From: Phaeacidiphilus oryzae TH49 | GTDB taxonomy: Bacteria > Actinomycetota > Actinomycetes > Streptomycetales > Streptomycetaceae | Direction of reading: 5' to 3' | Assembly (NCBI RefSeq): GCF_000744815.1 | Contig: NZ_JQMQ01000005.1 | Location: 6,033,801-6,097,800, forward strand | DNA length: 64,000 nt | Shown: positions 52,741 through 60,827 of the stretch, piece by piece | Position numbering within the stretch: the stretch's first letter is position 1 | Layout: the number at the start of each line of letters is the position of its first letter | Notes under the pieces: model-generated | Seen by the model: the letters and a program-made list of their open reading frames with translations, nothing else | The model's database searches: none | Told to the model about the DNA's origin: nothing | Made by a program: the position numbers and the translations under genes

Positions 52741-52988
52741 ACGCAGCGCCGTAGGCGCAAGTACTGAGCTTCGCGACGCGATGTCGCTGCGGGCCCCTGG
52801 GGTGTCGCGGCGGAGCCGCAAACCCAGGGGCGCGGGGAACTGCGCGCCCAGCGGCTTACGGCGCGCAGCCGGGTACGGAGTCCGGGTTGCAACCCAGGCG
52901 CCGTGGCCGGGTGCGGCAGCGTGCGGCGCTGGCCGCGCAGTTCCCCGCGCCCCTGAAGCGGCCCTTCGGGCCTGCTTCCGGGGCGCTC
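52741..52988. repeat. Nested palindromic repeat element, copy 6
   Basis: Lies between the converging NarK and HAD genes and ends one base before the HAD stop. Arms 52827-52847 and 52931-52953; inner GGGTTGCAACCC; outer part carries an extra GTACTGAGCTTCGCGACGCG segment (from 52761) not seen in other copies, so it is longer (about 248 bp). Confidence 0.82.
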
Positions 52989-52989
52989 G

Positions 52990-53607
52990 CTACGCGGGCC
53001 TGCGGAGGAAGGCCTCCACCGCCCGGATCGTGGCCGCGGTGTCCTCGAAGAGGTGCGCGCGGAGGCCGCAGGCTCTCGCCGCGATGACGTTCGCCGGCAG
53101 GTCGTCCACGAAGAAGATTTGCTCGGCCGGGAGCGCGAGCCGCTCGCACAGCAGGCGGTAGACCGCCGGATCCGGCTTGCCGACGCCGACCTCGTGCGAG
53201 TAGACGACGTCGTCCACCAGCGAGCACAGCCCGTACGCGGCCTCCTCGCGCTCCCGCGCGCCGACCCTGCTGTTGCTGAGGATCCCGGTCCTGCACCGCC
53301 CGGAGCCCGCCAACTCCCGGACATAGTCGACCAGTTCGCGGTTGAGCACGCCGACGTACTCCCGCCAGTACTCCTCCCGCCAGCGGGCCAGCGCGGCCTC
53401 GTCCAGCCCCAGGCCGCGCCGCACCCCCGCGTACCAGTCGGCCTCGCTCACCGCGCCGACCACCGCGGCCGCCTCCAGGTCGGCGAGGACCGCGTCCACC
53501 GCCTCCTGGGACATCCCCAGCCTGTGCCGCCACTTGGCCCGCACTCCGTGCTCCGGGGTGAACTCGAGCACCCCGCCTATGTCGAAGACCACCGCGCTTC
53601 CCGTCAT
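52990..53607 (-). CDS. HAD superfamily hydrolase (subfamily IA)
   Basis: A 205-residue phosphatase-like protein. Motif I VVFDIGGVLEF has the nucleophile Asp but Gly-Gly in the following positions (DIGGVL, common in the YihX-like group). Motif II serine/threonine lies in GILSNSRVG, lysine in EVGVGKPDPAVYRLL and the acidic motif IV in IFFVDDLPANV. ATG at 53607 starts just before the first strand. Substrate unknown. Divergent from the GntR gene, with that regulator's operator in the 117-bp gap, so co-regulation is possible. Confidence 0.87.
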   Translation of the reverse strand: MTGSAVVFDIGGVLEFTPEHGVRAKWRHRLGMSQEAVDAVLADLEAAAVVGAVSEADWYAGVRRGLGLDEAALARWREEYWREYVGVLNRELVDYVRELAGSGRCRTGILSNSRVGAREREEAAYGLCSLVDDVVYSHEVGVGKPDPAVYRLLCERLALPAEQIFFVDDLPANVIAARACGLRAHLFEDTAATIRAVEAFLRRPA

Positions 53608-53652
53608 GGGCTTCACGGTAGGGGGTGGCAAGGTGTCGCACCGGCCCGCCGG

Positions 53653-53670
53653 GAATCATTATGATGATTC
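53653..53670. promoter_or_regulatory. GntR operator site 1, GAATCATTATGATGATTC
   Basis: An 18-bp near-palindrome 54 bp before the GntR start codon. Its ATCAT/ATGAT half-sites recur at 54442-54453 and 54504-54514, ahead of the FAH hydrolase gene, so this is very likely the autoregulatory operator of the FadR-type repressor. Confidence 0.8.
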
Positions 53671-53724
53671 CTCGGACGCTGTGGCGCGGAGCCGCGGCCG
53701 GTCAAGGGGAGAGGAGGGCGCGCG

Positions 53725-54450
53725 ATGAACCACGTCCGCGACCCGGCCCGCCGCGCCCGCCCCGCGTCGAGCCGGGCCGAGCAGGCGGCGGCCCAACTCG
53801 CCGCGCTCGCCGAGCAGTCCGAGCCCGGGGCCCGGCTCGGCACCAAGGAGGACCTGCGCACCCGCTGCGCGGTCTCGGTCGGCACCTTCAACGAGACCCT
53901 GCGGCTGCTCCAGGCCCGCGGGGTGATCACGGTCCGGCCGGGGCCAGGCGGCGGGATCTTCGCCGCCCAGCAGTCCCCGATGGTCCGGCTGGGCAACTCG
54001 GTGCTCGCCCTGGACTCCGCGCAGACCGACGTGGCCGGGGCGATCCGGATCCGGGACGCCCTGGACCCGCTGCTGATCGAGGACGCCCTCTGGCACGCCT
54101 CGCCCGCGGACATCGCCGCCATGCGGGAGCGCCTGGAGGAGATGCGCGCGGCCGCCGAGGCCGCCGACCCCACCGCCTTCCTCCACGCCAACTGGCGCCT
54201 CCACGCCCGGATCGCCGCCACCAGCCCGGACGAGCTGCTGCGCTCGCTCTACACCAACCTGCTGGACCTGGTCGAGGGCCACACCCTCCGGGTCCTGCCG
54301 ACCGGCGAGGACGGCAGGCCCGTGGACGCGTACATCGCCGGCCGCTACGAGCTGCACCGGGACCTCGTCGACGCGCTGGAGCGCCATGACCGCGAGGAGG
54401 CGCTGCGGCTGATCCGCCGGCACGCCGACACCCCACATAATTCATCATGA
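53725..54450 (+). CDS. GntR family (FadR-type) regulator
   Basis: A 241-residue repressor. The winged helix (about 15-85) contains LGTKEDLRTRCAVSVGTFNE and LRLLQARGVITVRPGPGGGI. The C-terminal FCD domain is helical, with metal-site-like residues in IRDALDPLLIEDA, NWRLHARIA and ELHRDLVDALERHD. It precedes and probably controls the FAH hydrolase, dioxygenase and MFS genes; operator-like sites flank it, and one overlaps its own stop codon. The inducer would be an aromatic acid or ring-cleavage product. Confidence 0.9.
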   Translation: MNHVRDPARRARPASSRAEQAAAQLAALAEQSEPGARLGTKEDLRTRCAVSVGTFNETLRLLQARGVITVRPGPGGGIFAAQQSPMVRLGNSVLALDSAQTDVAGAIRIRDALDPLLIEDALWHASPADIAAMRERLEEMRAAAEAADPTAFLHANWRLHARIAATSPDELLRSLYTNLLDLVEGHTLRVLPTGEDGRPVDAYIAGRYELHRDLVDALERHDREEALRLIRRHADTPHNSS

Positions 54451-54453
54451 TGA
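54442..54453. promoter_or_regulatory. GntR operator site 2, TCATCATGATGA
   Basis: A perfect 12-bp palindrome that includes the TGA stop of the GntR gene (54448-54450). It is 82 bp upstream of the FAH hydrolase GTG and shares half-sites with the other two sites. Confidence 0.78.
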
Positions 54454-54503
54454 TTTACGGGCGAACCCTTGACGCTGCGACTCCGGCGGGGAGAGCATCG
54501 CGG

Positions 54504-54514
54504 TAATCATCATG
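54504..54514. promoter_or_regulatory. GntR operator site 3 (partial), TAATCATCATG
   Basis: A partial match to the same motif, 21 bp before the FAH hydrolase start, close to its ribosome-binding site. The 60-odd bp distance from site 2 allows cooperative repression by looping or blocking of RNA polymerase. Confidence 0.6.
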
Positions 54515-54534
54515 CTCGAATCGAGGAGTGCCCC

Positions 54535-55383
54535 GTGCGCATCGCCAATGTCTCCGGCCGGCTGGCTCTGATCACCGCGGACGGTACCCGGGCCGTGGAC
54601 GTGGAGCGCGCGTCGGACGGCCGCTTCGCCGCCGACCCGCAGGCCGTGTACGAGCACTGGGACGCCTTCCGTGAGTGGGCCGCCGGCGCCGAGCTGCCGG
54701 AGGGTGAGCCCTTCGACGCCGCGGACCTGGGCGCGCCCGTCCCGGCCGCCCGGCAGATCTTCGCGATCGGCCTCAACTACCGTGCCCACGCGGACGAGTC
54801 GGGCTTCGACGCGCCCGAGGGACTGCCCCCCGTCTTCACCAAGTTCGCCACCGCGATCACCGGCCCGGTGACCACCCTGGAGCTGCCCGAGGGCGGGCAC
54901 AACGACTGGGAGGTGGAGCTGGTCGCGGTCATCGGCAAGCGGGCGCGCGAGGTCGCCGAGGCCGACGGCTGGGACTACGTCGCCGGGCTCACCGTCGGCC
55001 AGGACGTCTCCGAGCGGATCGGCCAACTGGCGGGCCCGGCCCCGCAGTTCAGCCTCGGCAAGTCCCACCCGGGCTTCGCGCCGACCGGCCCCTGGGTGGT
55101 CACCACCGACGAGTTCGACAACCCCGACGACCTCGAACTGCGCTGCACCGTCAACGGCGAGGAGATGCAGAAGGGCCGCACCCGCGACCTGATCGTCTCC
55201 GTCCCCGCCCTGGTCGCCCGGCTGTCCCAGGTGCTGCCGCTGCTGCCCGGCGACATCATCTTCACCGGCACCCCGTCCGGCGTCGGCATGGGCCGCAAGC
55301 CGCAGCGCTGGCTGGCCGACGGCGACCTGCTGGTCAGCACCATCGAGGGGATCGGCGAGCTCCGCCAGACCTGTCGCGGCTGA
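54535..55383 (+). CDS. Fumarylacetoacetate hydrolase family protein
   Basis: A 282-residue metal-dependent C-C hydrolase/hydratase. Family core: IFAIGLNYRAHADESG, PPVFTKFATAITGP, metal ligands in NDWEVELVAVIGK (E-x-E pattern) and the following aspartate in GLTVGQDVSER, and PGDIIFTGTPSGVGMGRKP near the C-terminus. GTG at 54535 has GAGGAG upstream. Relatives hydrolyse acylpyruvates or hydrate 2-oxo-pent-4-enoate in meta-cleavage pathways; together with the extradiol dioxygenase next door the latter is plausible. Confidence 0.88.
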   Translation: MRIANVSGRLALITADGTRAVDVERASDGRFAADPQAVYEHWDAFREWAAGAELPEGEPFDAADLGAPVPAARQIFAIGLNYRAHADESGFDAPEGLPPVFTKFATAITGPVTTLELPEGGHNDWEVELVAVIGKRAREVAEADGWDYVAGLTVGQDVSERIGQLAGPAPQFSLGKSHPGFAPTGPWVVTTDEFDNPDDLELRCTVNGEEMQKGRTRDLIVSVPALVARLSQVLPLLPGDIIFTGTPSGVGMGRKPQRWLADGDLLVSTIEGIGELRQTCRG

Positions 55384-55389
55384 CGCGGC

Positions 55390-55468
55390 CCGGCGTTCCG
55401 CCGTTTCCGCCGTACTCGTCGTTCCCGCCGTTCCCGCGTTTCCCGCTGTTCCCGCTGTGCCCGCCGGT
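55390..55468 (+). repeat. Pyrimidine-rich imperfect tandem repeat
   Basis: About nine imperfect copies of a unit around GTTCCCGCC/GTTTCCGCC/CTGTTCCCG fill the gap between the FAH hydrolase and dioxygenase genes. The coding strand is almost all C/T with regular G. It could be a slippage-prone spacer; no gene or hairpin is evident. Confidence 0.65.
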
Positions 55469-55492
55469 CCCAGGATGACGAAGGAGTCAGCC

Positions 55493-56431
55493 ATGGCACT
55501 GCACCGTCTCGCCTCCGTGACCATGGGAGTGCCCCAGCCGGCCGAAACGGCCGCCTACTACACCGAGTTCGGCCTCACCGAGGCCGGCGGCGGCTGGCTG
55601 GCCAGCCGGGACGGCGGCCGGCAGCTGCGGATCGTGCCGGCGCCGACCCGCCGCCTGGTGGAGCTCGGCGTCGGCGTGGACGACCCCGACGACCTGGCCG
55701 CCGCTGCCTCCCGGCTCTCCGCCCTCGGCGTCGGGGCCGACGTCCGGGCCGGGCTGGCGGACGGCCGGCTGGCCGCCGTGGAGCCGGTGACCGGCGTCCG
55801 GGCCGTCCTCCGGGTCGAGCCGCGGATCACCCAGCCGCCGGTCGCCGCCACCCCCTACAACGGCCCCGGCCGGACCGAACGGCCGGACGTCCGCGCCCCG
55901 GCCGTGCTCCGCGAGGACCGGGTGCGGCCGCGCAAGCTCGGCCACGCGGTCCTGGGCACCCCCGACTTCGCCGCCACCACCGCCTTCTTCCGGGACGGCC
56001 TCGGCTTCCGGGTGAGCGACCTGATGGGCGAGGCCGGGGCGTTCCTGCGGTGCTCCACCGACCACCACAACCTGCTGGTGCTGGCCGCCCCGCTGGCCTT
56101 CCTCCACCACACCTCCTGGCAGGTCGAGGACGTCGACGAGATAGGCCGGGGCGCCACGTCGATGCTGGCCGACCACCCGGAGCGGCACGTCTGGGGCCTG
56201 GGCAGGCACCATGCCGGCTCCAACTTCTTCTGGTACCTCAAGGATCCGGCGGGCAACTTCTCCGAGTACTACTCCGACCTGGACTGCATCCTCGACGACC
56301 AGCTGTGGAAGCCGGAGGTCTTCGACGGCGCCCGCGGCCTCTACAACTGGGGCCCGCCGCCGCCCCCGTCCTTCATCAACCCGGACGACCTGGCCGAGCT
56401 GATGGCCGGACTGCACGGCGGACGGGCCTGA
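55493..56431 (+). CDS. Extradiol ring-cleavage dioxygenase (VOC type I)
   Basis: A 312-residue two-domain vicinal-oxygen-chelate enzyme like BphC/MhpB-type catechol 2,3-dioxygenases. The degenerate N-terminal domain (HRLASVTMGVPQPAETAAYY) precedes the catalytic domain, which holds the iron triad: His in RPRKLGHAVLGTPDF, His in LAFLHHTSWQVEDVDE and Glu in PAGNFSEYYSDLD. ATG at 55493 after GAAGGAG. Cleaves a catecholic substrate; the product would go to the FAH-family enzyme. No oxygenase or hydroxylase that makes the catechol is in the window. A hairpin follows directly. Confidence 0.88.
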   Translation: MALHRLASVTMGVPQPAETAAYYTEFGLTEAGGGWLASRDGGRQLRIVPAPTRRLVELGVGVDDPDDLAAAASRLSALGVGADVRAGLADGRLAAVEPVTGVRAVLRVEPRITQPPVAATPYNGPGRTERPDVRAPAVLREDRVRPRKLGHAVLGTPDFAATTAFFRDGLGFRVSDLMGEAGAFLRCSTDHHNLLVLAAPLAFLHHTSWQVEDVDEIGRGATSMLADHPERHVWGLGRHHAGSNFFWYLKDPAGNFSEYYSDLDCILDDQLWKPEVFDGARGLYNWGPPPPPSFINPDDLAELMAGLHGGRA

Positions 56432-56434
56432 GCC

Positions 56435-56462
56435 CGGCCCCCGAACCCCCGTCCGGGGGCCG
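56435..56462 (+). terminator. Intrinsic hairpin after dioxygenase gene
   Basis: CGGCCCCCG (56435-56443) pairs with CGGGGGCCG (56454-56462) around a 10-base loop, 4 bases after the dioxygenase stop. It may terminate or attenuate before the MFS gene 200 bp downstream. Confidence 0.6.
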
Positions 56463-56631
56463 CCGGCCCGGCGTTTACCATGGTCTCTCGGCCGCCGTGG
56501 CGCGGGCCCGCCGGGCGGTCGGTTCCCCTTTCCAGCAGGACTCCGAACGGTGCGGCACGCCCGGGCGCGGCCGGTCCCCGGCACCCGTCGACCGGACTCG
56601 TGATCCCGCCGAGCCTCGGAGCAGCACCCGC

Positions 56632-57879
56632 ATGACGCAGACCCAGACGCCCCCGCGCCGGAACGGCCCGGCAGCCGCCGGCGCGGGCGACGCCCCGGAC
56701 CGCTACGCCCGCAAGGCGGTCCTGGCCTCCGCCCTCGGCTACGGCATGGAGGGCTTCGACCTGCTGGTGCTCTCCTTCGCCCTGTCGGCGATCACGGCGG
56801 GGCTGCACCTCTCCACCGCCCAGGCCGGCTCCCTCACCACCATCACGCTGATCGGCTGCGTGCTGGGCGGCCTGGTCTTCGGCCTCCTCTCCGACCGCTT
56901 CGGCCGGATCCGGGTGCTCACCTGGTCCATCGTCGTCTTCGCGGTCTTCACCGGGCTGACCGCGGTCTCCGGCGGCTACGCCGAGATCGCGGCCTTCCGC
57001 TTCCTGGCCGGCACCGGCATCGGCGGCGAGTTCGGCATCGGCATGGCGCTGGCCGCCGAGGCCTTCCCGAGCAGCCGGCGGGCCCGCGGCACCTCGTATG
57101 TGGGCCTCGGCTGGCAGGCCGGGGTGCTGGTGGCGGCGCTGGTCTCCGGGCCGGTCATCGGGCACTGGGGCTGGCGGGCGCTCTTCGCGCTCGGCGTGCT
57201 GCCGGCCGTGGCGGCCTTCCTCTTCCGCCGGAGGATGGCCGAGCCGGAGGCCTTCGCCCGCGCGGAGGACAGGGGCGCGGCGGCCTCGCTCCGCGAGCTG
57301 GTGGCCACCCCGGCGGCCCGCCGGGCCTCCCTCGGCGTGCTGGTCCTGACGTCCGTTCAGAACTTCGGCTACTACGGCATCATGACCTGGCTGCCGTCCT
57401 ACCTGGCCAAGCAGTTCGGCTACGGCCTCACCAGGTCCGGCGCCTGGACGGCGGTCACGGTGCTCGGGATGGCCCTCGGCATCTGGGTGTTCGGACAGCT
57501 CGCGGACCGGATCGGCCGGCGCCCCACGTTCTGGATCTTCCAGGCCGGCGCGGTGCTCTCGGTGCTCGGCTACTCGCAGCTGAGCTCCTCCGGCGCGCTG
57601 CTGGTCGGCGGCGCGGTGATGGGGGCCTTCGTCAACGGGATGACCGGCGGCTACGGCGCGCTGATCGCCGAGCTCTACCCGACCCATGCCCGGGCCACCG
57701 CGCAGAACGTCCTCTTCAACCTCGGCCGCGGGGTGGGCGGGCTGGCCCCGCTGGTGGTGGCGCTGGTCGCCGGCTCGCTCGGGTTCGCCCGGGCGATCGC
57801 CCTGCTGGCCGTCGTCTACGTGCTGGACATGGCGGCGATGCTGCTGATCCCGGAGCGCCGGGGCGCCGAGCTGGACTGA
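56632..57879 (+). CDS. MFS transporter, aromatic-acid:H+ symporter type
   Basis: A 415-residue permease with about 12 hydrophobic segments. MFS loop 2-3 motif GLLSDRFGRIRVLTWS and its repeat GQLADRIGRRPTFW are clear, as is RFLAGTGIGGEFGIGMALAAE, common to sugar-porter/AAHS-like members. Start ALGYGMEGFDLLVLSFALSAI, with the D in GMEGFDLL, is typical of the aromatic-acid symporter group. Position after the ring-cleavage genes supports import of an aromatic acid. ATG at 56632 chosen; ribosome-binding site weak (CTCGGAGC). Confidence 0.87.
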   Translation: MTQTQTPPRRNGPAAAGAGDAPDRYARKAVLASALGYGMEGFDLLVLSFALSAITAGLHLSTAQAGSLTTITLIGCVLGGLVFGLLSDRFGRIRVLTWSIVVFAVFTGLTAVSGGYAEIAAFRFLAGTGIGGEFGIGMALAAEAFPSSRRARGTSYVGLGWQAGVLVAALVSGPVIGHWGWRALFALGVLPAVAAFLFRRRMAEPEAFARAEDRGAAASLRELVATPAARRASLGVLVLTSVQNFGYYGIMTWLPSYLAKQFGYGLTRSGAWTAVTVLGMALGIWVFGQLADRIGRRPTFWIFQAGAVLSVLGYSQLSSSGALLVGGAVMGAFVNGMTGGYGALIAELYPTHARATAQNVLFNLGRGVGGLAPLVVALVAGSLGFARAIALLAVVYVLDMAAMLLIPERRGAELD

Positions 57880-57887
57880 GCGGACGG

Positions 57888-57914
57888 GCCCCGGCGCCGC
57901 GACGGCGCCGGGGC
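57888..57914. terminator. Bidirectional hairpin between two MFS genes
   Basis: A perfect 12-bp stem (57888-57899 with 57903-57914; GCCCCGGCGCCG) with the 3-base loop CGA lies in the 54-bp gap between converging MFS genes. Confidence 0.82.
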
Positions 57915-57933
57915 GGGCGGAGGTGCGAGGGCG

Positions 57934-59289
57934 TCACTCGGCGGTGGCGGTCGCCGGCGCGGCCGGCGGCTCCTGGGCGCGCTGCTCGACCAGGTTCGCG
58001 GCCGGCGGCGCCGAGGTGTCCCGGTGCGGGATCAGCCACAGCGCGATGGCGGAGCAGACGCAGCAGCCGATGATGTAGACGCTGATCCAGGTGCTCGAAC
58101 CGGTGCCGTCCAGGATCGCCACCGCGATCAGCGGCGCCGGTCCGCCCGCGATCACCGAGGCCAGCTGGTAGCCGAGACCGGCACCGCTGTAGCGGACGTT
58201 GGCCCCGAAGCCCTCCGCGATCAGCGCCGCCTGCGGCCCGTACTGGATGTCGTGGAAGATCAGCGAGACCACGATGGCGAGCAGCGCCATCCCGGTCTTC
58301 TGGGTGTCCAGGAGGCCGAAGTACGGGAAGGTGAAGAGCGCGGTGCAGAGGATGCCGATCCCGTAGATCAGCCGGCGCCCGAACCGGTCCGAGAGGTAGC
58401 CGCAGAACGGCACCGTGAAGAGGCCGACGGCGGCCGCCACCAGGGTGTCGTTGAGCAGCTGGTTGCGGCTGTAGGCGAGGTGCTCGGTGCCGTAGGTGAG
58501 GACGAAGGTGATGAAGATGTAGAACGGCGCCTGCTCCGACATCCGGACGAAGGCGGCGGTGAGGATCTCCCGCGGCTGACGCCGGATCACCTCCCACAGC
58601 GGCTGGCGGACGACCGTGCGCTCCTCCTTGAGCCGGTCGAAGGCGGGGCTCTCCAGCACCCGCAGCCGGACGTAGAGGCCGATCGCCACCAGTACCACAC
58701 TGGCCAGGAACGGGATCCGCCAGCCCCAGTGGACGAAGTTCCCGCCGGTGGCCGAGGACATCCAGCGGACCATCGCGGTGGACACCAGCAGGCCGATGGG
58801 GACCCCGAGTTGGGGCCAGCTCGCCATCAGCCCCCGCCGGCCGCTCTTGCCCCATTCCATGGAGAGGAGCACCGAGCCGCCCCACTCGCCGCCCACGCCG
58901 AGCCCCTGCACGATCCGCAGCACCACCAGCAGGATCGGGGCGCCCAGGCCGATCGAGTCGTAGCCGGGCAGCACCCCCATCAGCGCGGTGCCCAGGCCCA
59001 TCAGCAGCAGGGTGATGATCAGTGTGGACTTCCGGCCGACCCGGTCGCCGAAGTGCCCGAACACCGCGGCACCGAGGGGCCGGGCGGCGAAGCCCACGAA
59101 CTGGGTGGCGAAGGAGGCGAGGACGCCGGTGTACTGCGCGTGCGAGGGAAAGAAGACGTGCGGGAAGACCAGTGCCGCGGCGGTGCCGTAAAGGAAGAAG
59201 TCGTACCACTCGATCGCGGTGCCGACGGTGCTCGCGACCGCTGCGCGCCGACGGTGTCCGGACGCTTGCGGGGGTGACTGCTCGGACAT
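57934..59289 (-). CDS. MFS transporter, metabolite:H+ symporter (MHS) family
   Basis: A 451-residue permease related to ShiA/ProP/KgtP. MHS hallmarks: ASTVGTAIEWYDFFLYGTAA at the first helix, GHFGDRVGRKSTLI loop, VLRIVQGLGVGGEWGGSVLL and GYLSDRFGRRLIYG in the second half. Such proteins import shikimate, dicarboxylates, betaine or aromatic acids. ATG at 59289 is used; an in-frame ATG at 59322 is possible. A GTGATG-TG-CATCAC palindrome in the upstream promoter suggests control by a separate regulator. Confidence 0.9.
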   Translation of the reverse strand: MSEQSPPQASGHRRRAAVASTVGTAIEWYDFFLYGTAAALVFPHVFFPSHAQYTGVLASFATQFVGFAARPLGAAVFGHFGDRVGRKSTLIITLLLMGLGTALMGVLPGYDSIGLGAPILLVVLRIVQGLGVGGEWGGSVLLSMEWGKSGRRGLMASWPQLGVPIGLLVSTAMVRWMSSATGGNFVHWGWRIPFLASVVLVAIGLYVRLRVLESPAFDRLKEERTVVRQPLWEVIRRQPREILTAAFVRMSEQAPFYIFITFVLTYGTEHLAYSRNQLLNDTLVAAAVGLFTVPFCGYLSDRFGRRLIYGIGILCTALFTFPYFGLLDTQKTGMALLAIVVSLIFHDIQYGPQAALIAEGFGANVRYSGAGLGYQLASVIAGGPAPLIAVAILDGTGSSTWISVYIIGCCVCSAIALWLIPHRDTSAPPAANLVEQRAQEPPAAPATATAE

Positions 59290-59348
59290 GGTGGAGGATC
59301 CCCTATCGACAGGATGGACCACTGAGCCTCTTCGGGTCGTCCGAGAGA

Positions 59349-59374
59349 GTGATGTGCATCACAGCCGCTGTCAA
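59349..59374 (-). promoter_or_regulatory. Promoter with GTGATG-TG-CATCAC operator
   Basis: On the minus strand TTGACA (59374-59369) is a good -35 box; CACTCT 17 bp downstream is a weak -10. The spacer holds the inverted repeat GTGATG-N2-CATCAC (59349-59362), 60 bp upstream of the MHS permease start. A bound repressor would block the promoter. Regulator unknown. Confidence 0.5.
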
Positions 59375-59546
59375 GGGTCCGCACAGCGGGACGGCGCCGC
59401 CGAGGCCGAGTCGTGATCTGCTGTCGTCCCATGATGCGGGACGAACTGTCTCTCATCTTGAAATGCCCCTGCTCTGACGGTAGTCAAGAGGGGTGCCAGG
59501 GCGCGGTCATGGGGACGGCGCGCACATCGGGAGGGGGAGGTCTGCG

Positions 59547-60827
59547 ATGACCGGGTCCGATCCGGCGGGTCCGCGGGACATCGGGCGGAGGCGCTGGCTG
59601 ATGCTCGCCCTCGGCCTCGCCTCACAGGCCGCGGCCTGCGTGTTCATCTACGGAGTGCCGTATCTGGTACCGGAGTTGCGGGCGGCCGAGCGGCTCTCCC
59701 TGGCCCAGTCCGGCACGGTGGTCGCGGCCCCGACGGTCGGGCTGGTGGTCGCCCTGATCGCCTGGGGCGCGGCGGCCGACCGGTACGGCGAGCGGGTGGT
59801 GCTGACCGCCGGACTCGGGCTGGCGACGGCGGCGCTGCTGGCCGGCCTGGCGGTGCACGGGGCCGTCCTGCTGTGGGTGGTCTTCTTCCTGGCCGGCGCG
59901 GCCGGGGCGTGCGTCTCCGCGGCCAGCGGGCGGGTGGTGATGGGCTGGTTCTCGGCCCGGGAACGCGGGCTGGCGATGGGCATCCGGCAGACCGCCACCC
60001 CGCTGGGGATGGGCGTCGCCGCCGTCGCCGTACCGCCGCTGGCGGCCGGGCACGGGGTGCACGGGGCGCTGCTCTTCACCGCCGTGCTGACCGCGGCGGT
60101 GACGGTGGCCGTCGGGCTGTGGGTGGTCGACCCGCCGCGGGCGGCGGAGCGGGGGCGGGCGGCCGAGGCGCCCAGGCCCGCCTCCCCCTACCGGAGCACC
60201 CCGGCGCTGTGGCGGATCCACGGGTCCAGCGCGCTGCTGGTCTGGCCGCAGTTCACGGTCAGCGCCTTCGGGCTGGTCTACCTGGTCGACGTGGAGCACT
60301 GGGACGCGGCCGGCGCGGGCCGGCTGATGGCGGTCGGCCAACTGCTGGGCGCGCTGGGGCGGATCGCGGTGGGCAGGTGGTCCGACCGGGTCGGCAGCCG
60401 GCTGCGGCCGATCCGCCGGCTGGCCGTGGCCAACGCGGTGCTGATGGCCGGGCTCGCGGTGTCCGGGCTCGGGCCGTCCTGGCTGTCCATCGGGCTGCTG
60501 GTGGCCGCCTGCGGGCTGACCGCCGGGACCAACGGGCTGGCCTTCACCTCCACCGCCGAGCTGGCCGGTCCGGAGTGGGCGGGGCGGGCGCTCGGGGTCC
60601 AGAACACCGGCCAGAACCTGACCGCCTCGCTGACGCCGCCGCTGGCCGGCGAGCTGATCGGTGCCGCCGGGTATCCGCCGGCCTTCGCCCTGGCGGCGGT
60701 GTTCGCGGCGGCCGCCGCCTTCGTCACCCCGTCCGACCGCGGGCTGCGGCCCGGTTACGGCAGGGTGAGCTGCCAGGAGACGCCGAAGCGGTCGTTCACC
60801 CAGCCGAACCTGCGGCTGAAGCCGTAG
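59547..60827 (+). CDS. MFS transporter
   Basis: A 426-residue permease with about 12 hydrophobic segments. Loop motif AWGAAADRYGERVVL and second-half repeat VGRWSDRVGSRLRP are present; FSARERGLAMGIRQTATPLG is typical of the nitrate/oxalate/monocarboxylate-like branch. ATG at 59547 follows GGGAGGGGGAGG. Its last 24 codons overlap the converging VOC gene by 73 bases; the sequence from about GYGRVSCQETPKRSF on is the antisense of that gene, so the original permease may have ended earlier. Substrate unknown. Confidence 0.83.
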   Translation: MTGSDPAGPRDIGRRRWLMLALGLASQAAACVFIYGVPYLVPELRAAERLSLAQSGTVVAAPTVGLVVALIAWGAAADRYGERVVLTAGLGLATAALLAGLAVHGAVLLWVVFFLAGAAGACVSAASGRVVMGWFSARERGLAMGIRQTATPLGMGVAAVAVPPLAAGHGVHGALLFTAVLTAAVTVAVGLWVVDPPRAAERGRAAEAPRPASPYRSTPALWRIHGSSALLVWPQFTVSAFGLVYLVDVEHWDAAGAGRLMAVGQLLGALGRIAVGRWSDRVGSRLRPIRRLAVANAVLMAGLAVSGLGPSWLSIGLLVAACGLTAGTNGLAFTSTAELAGPEWAGRALGVQNTGQNLTASLTPPLAGELIGAAGYPPAFALAAVFAAAAAFVTPSDRGLRPGYGRVSCQETPKRSFTQPNLRLKP

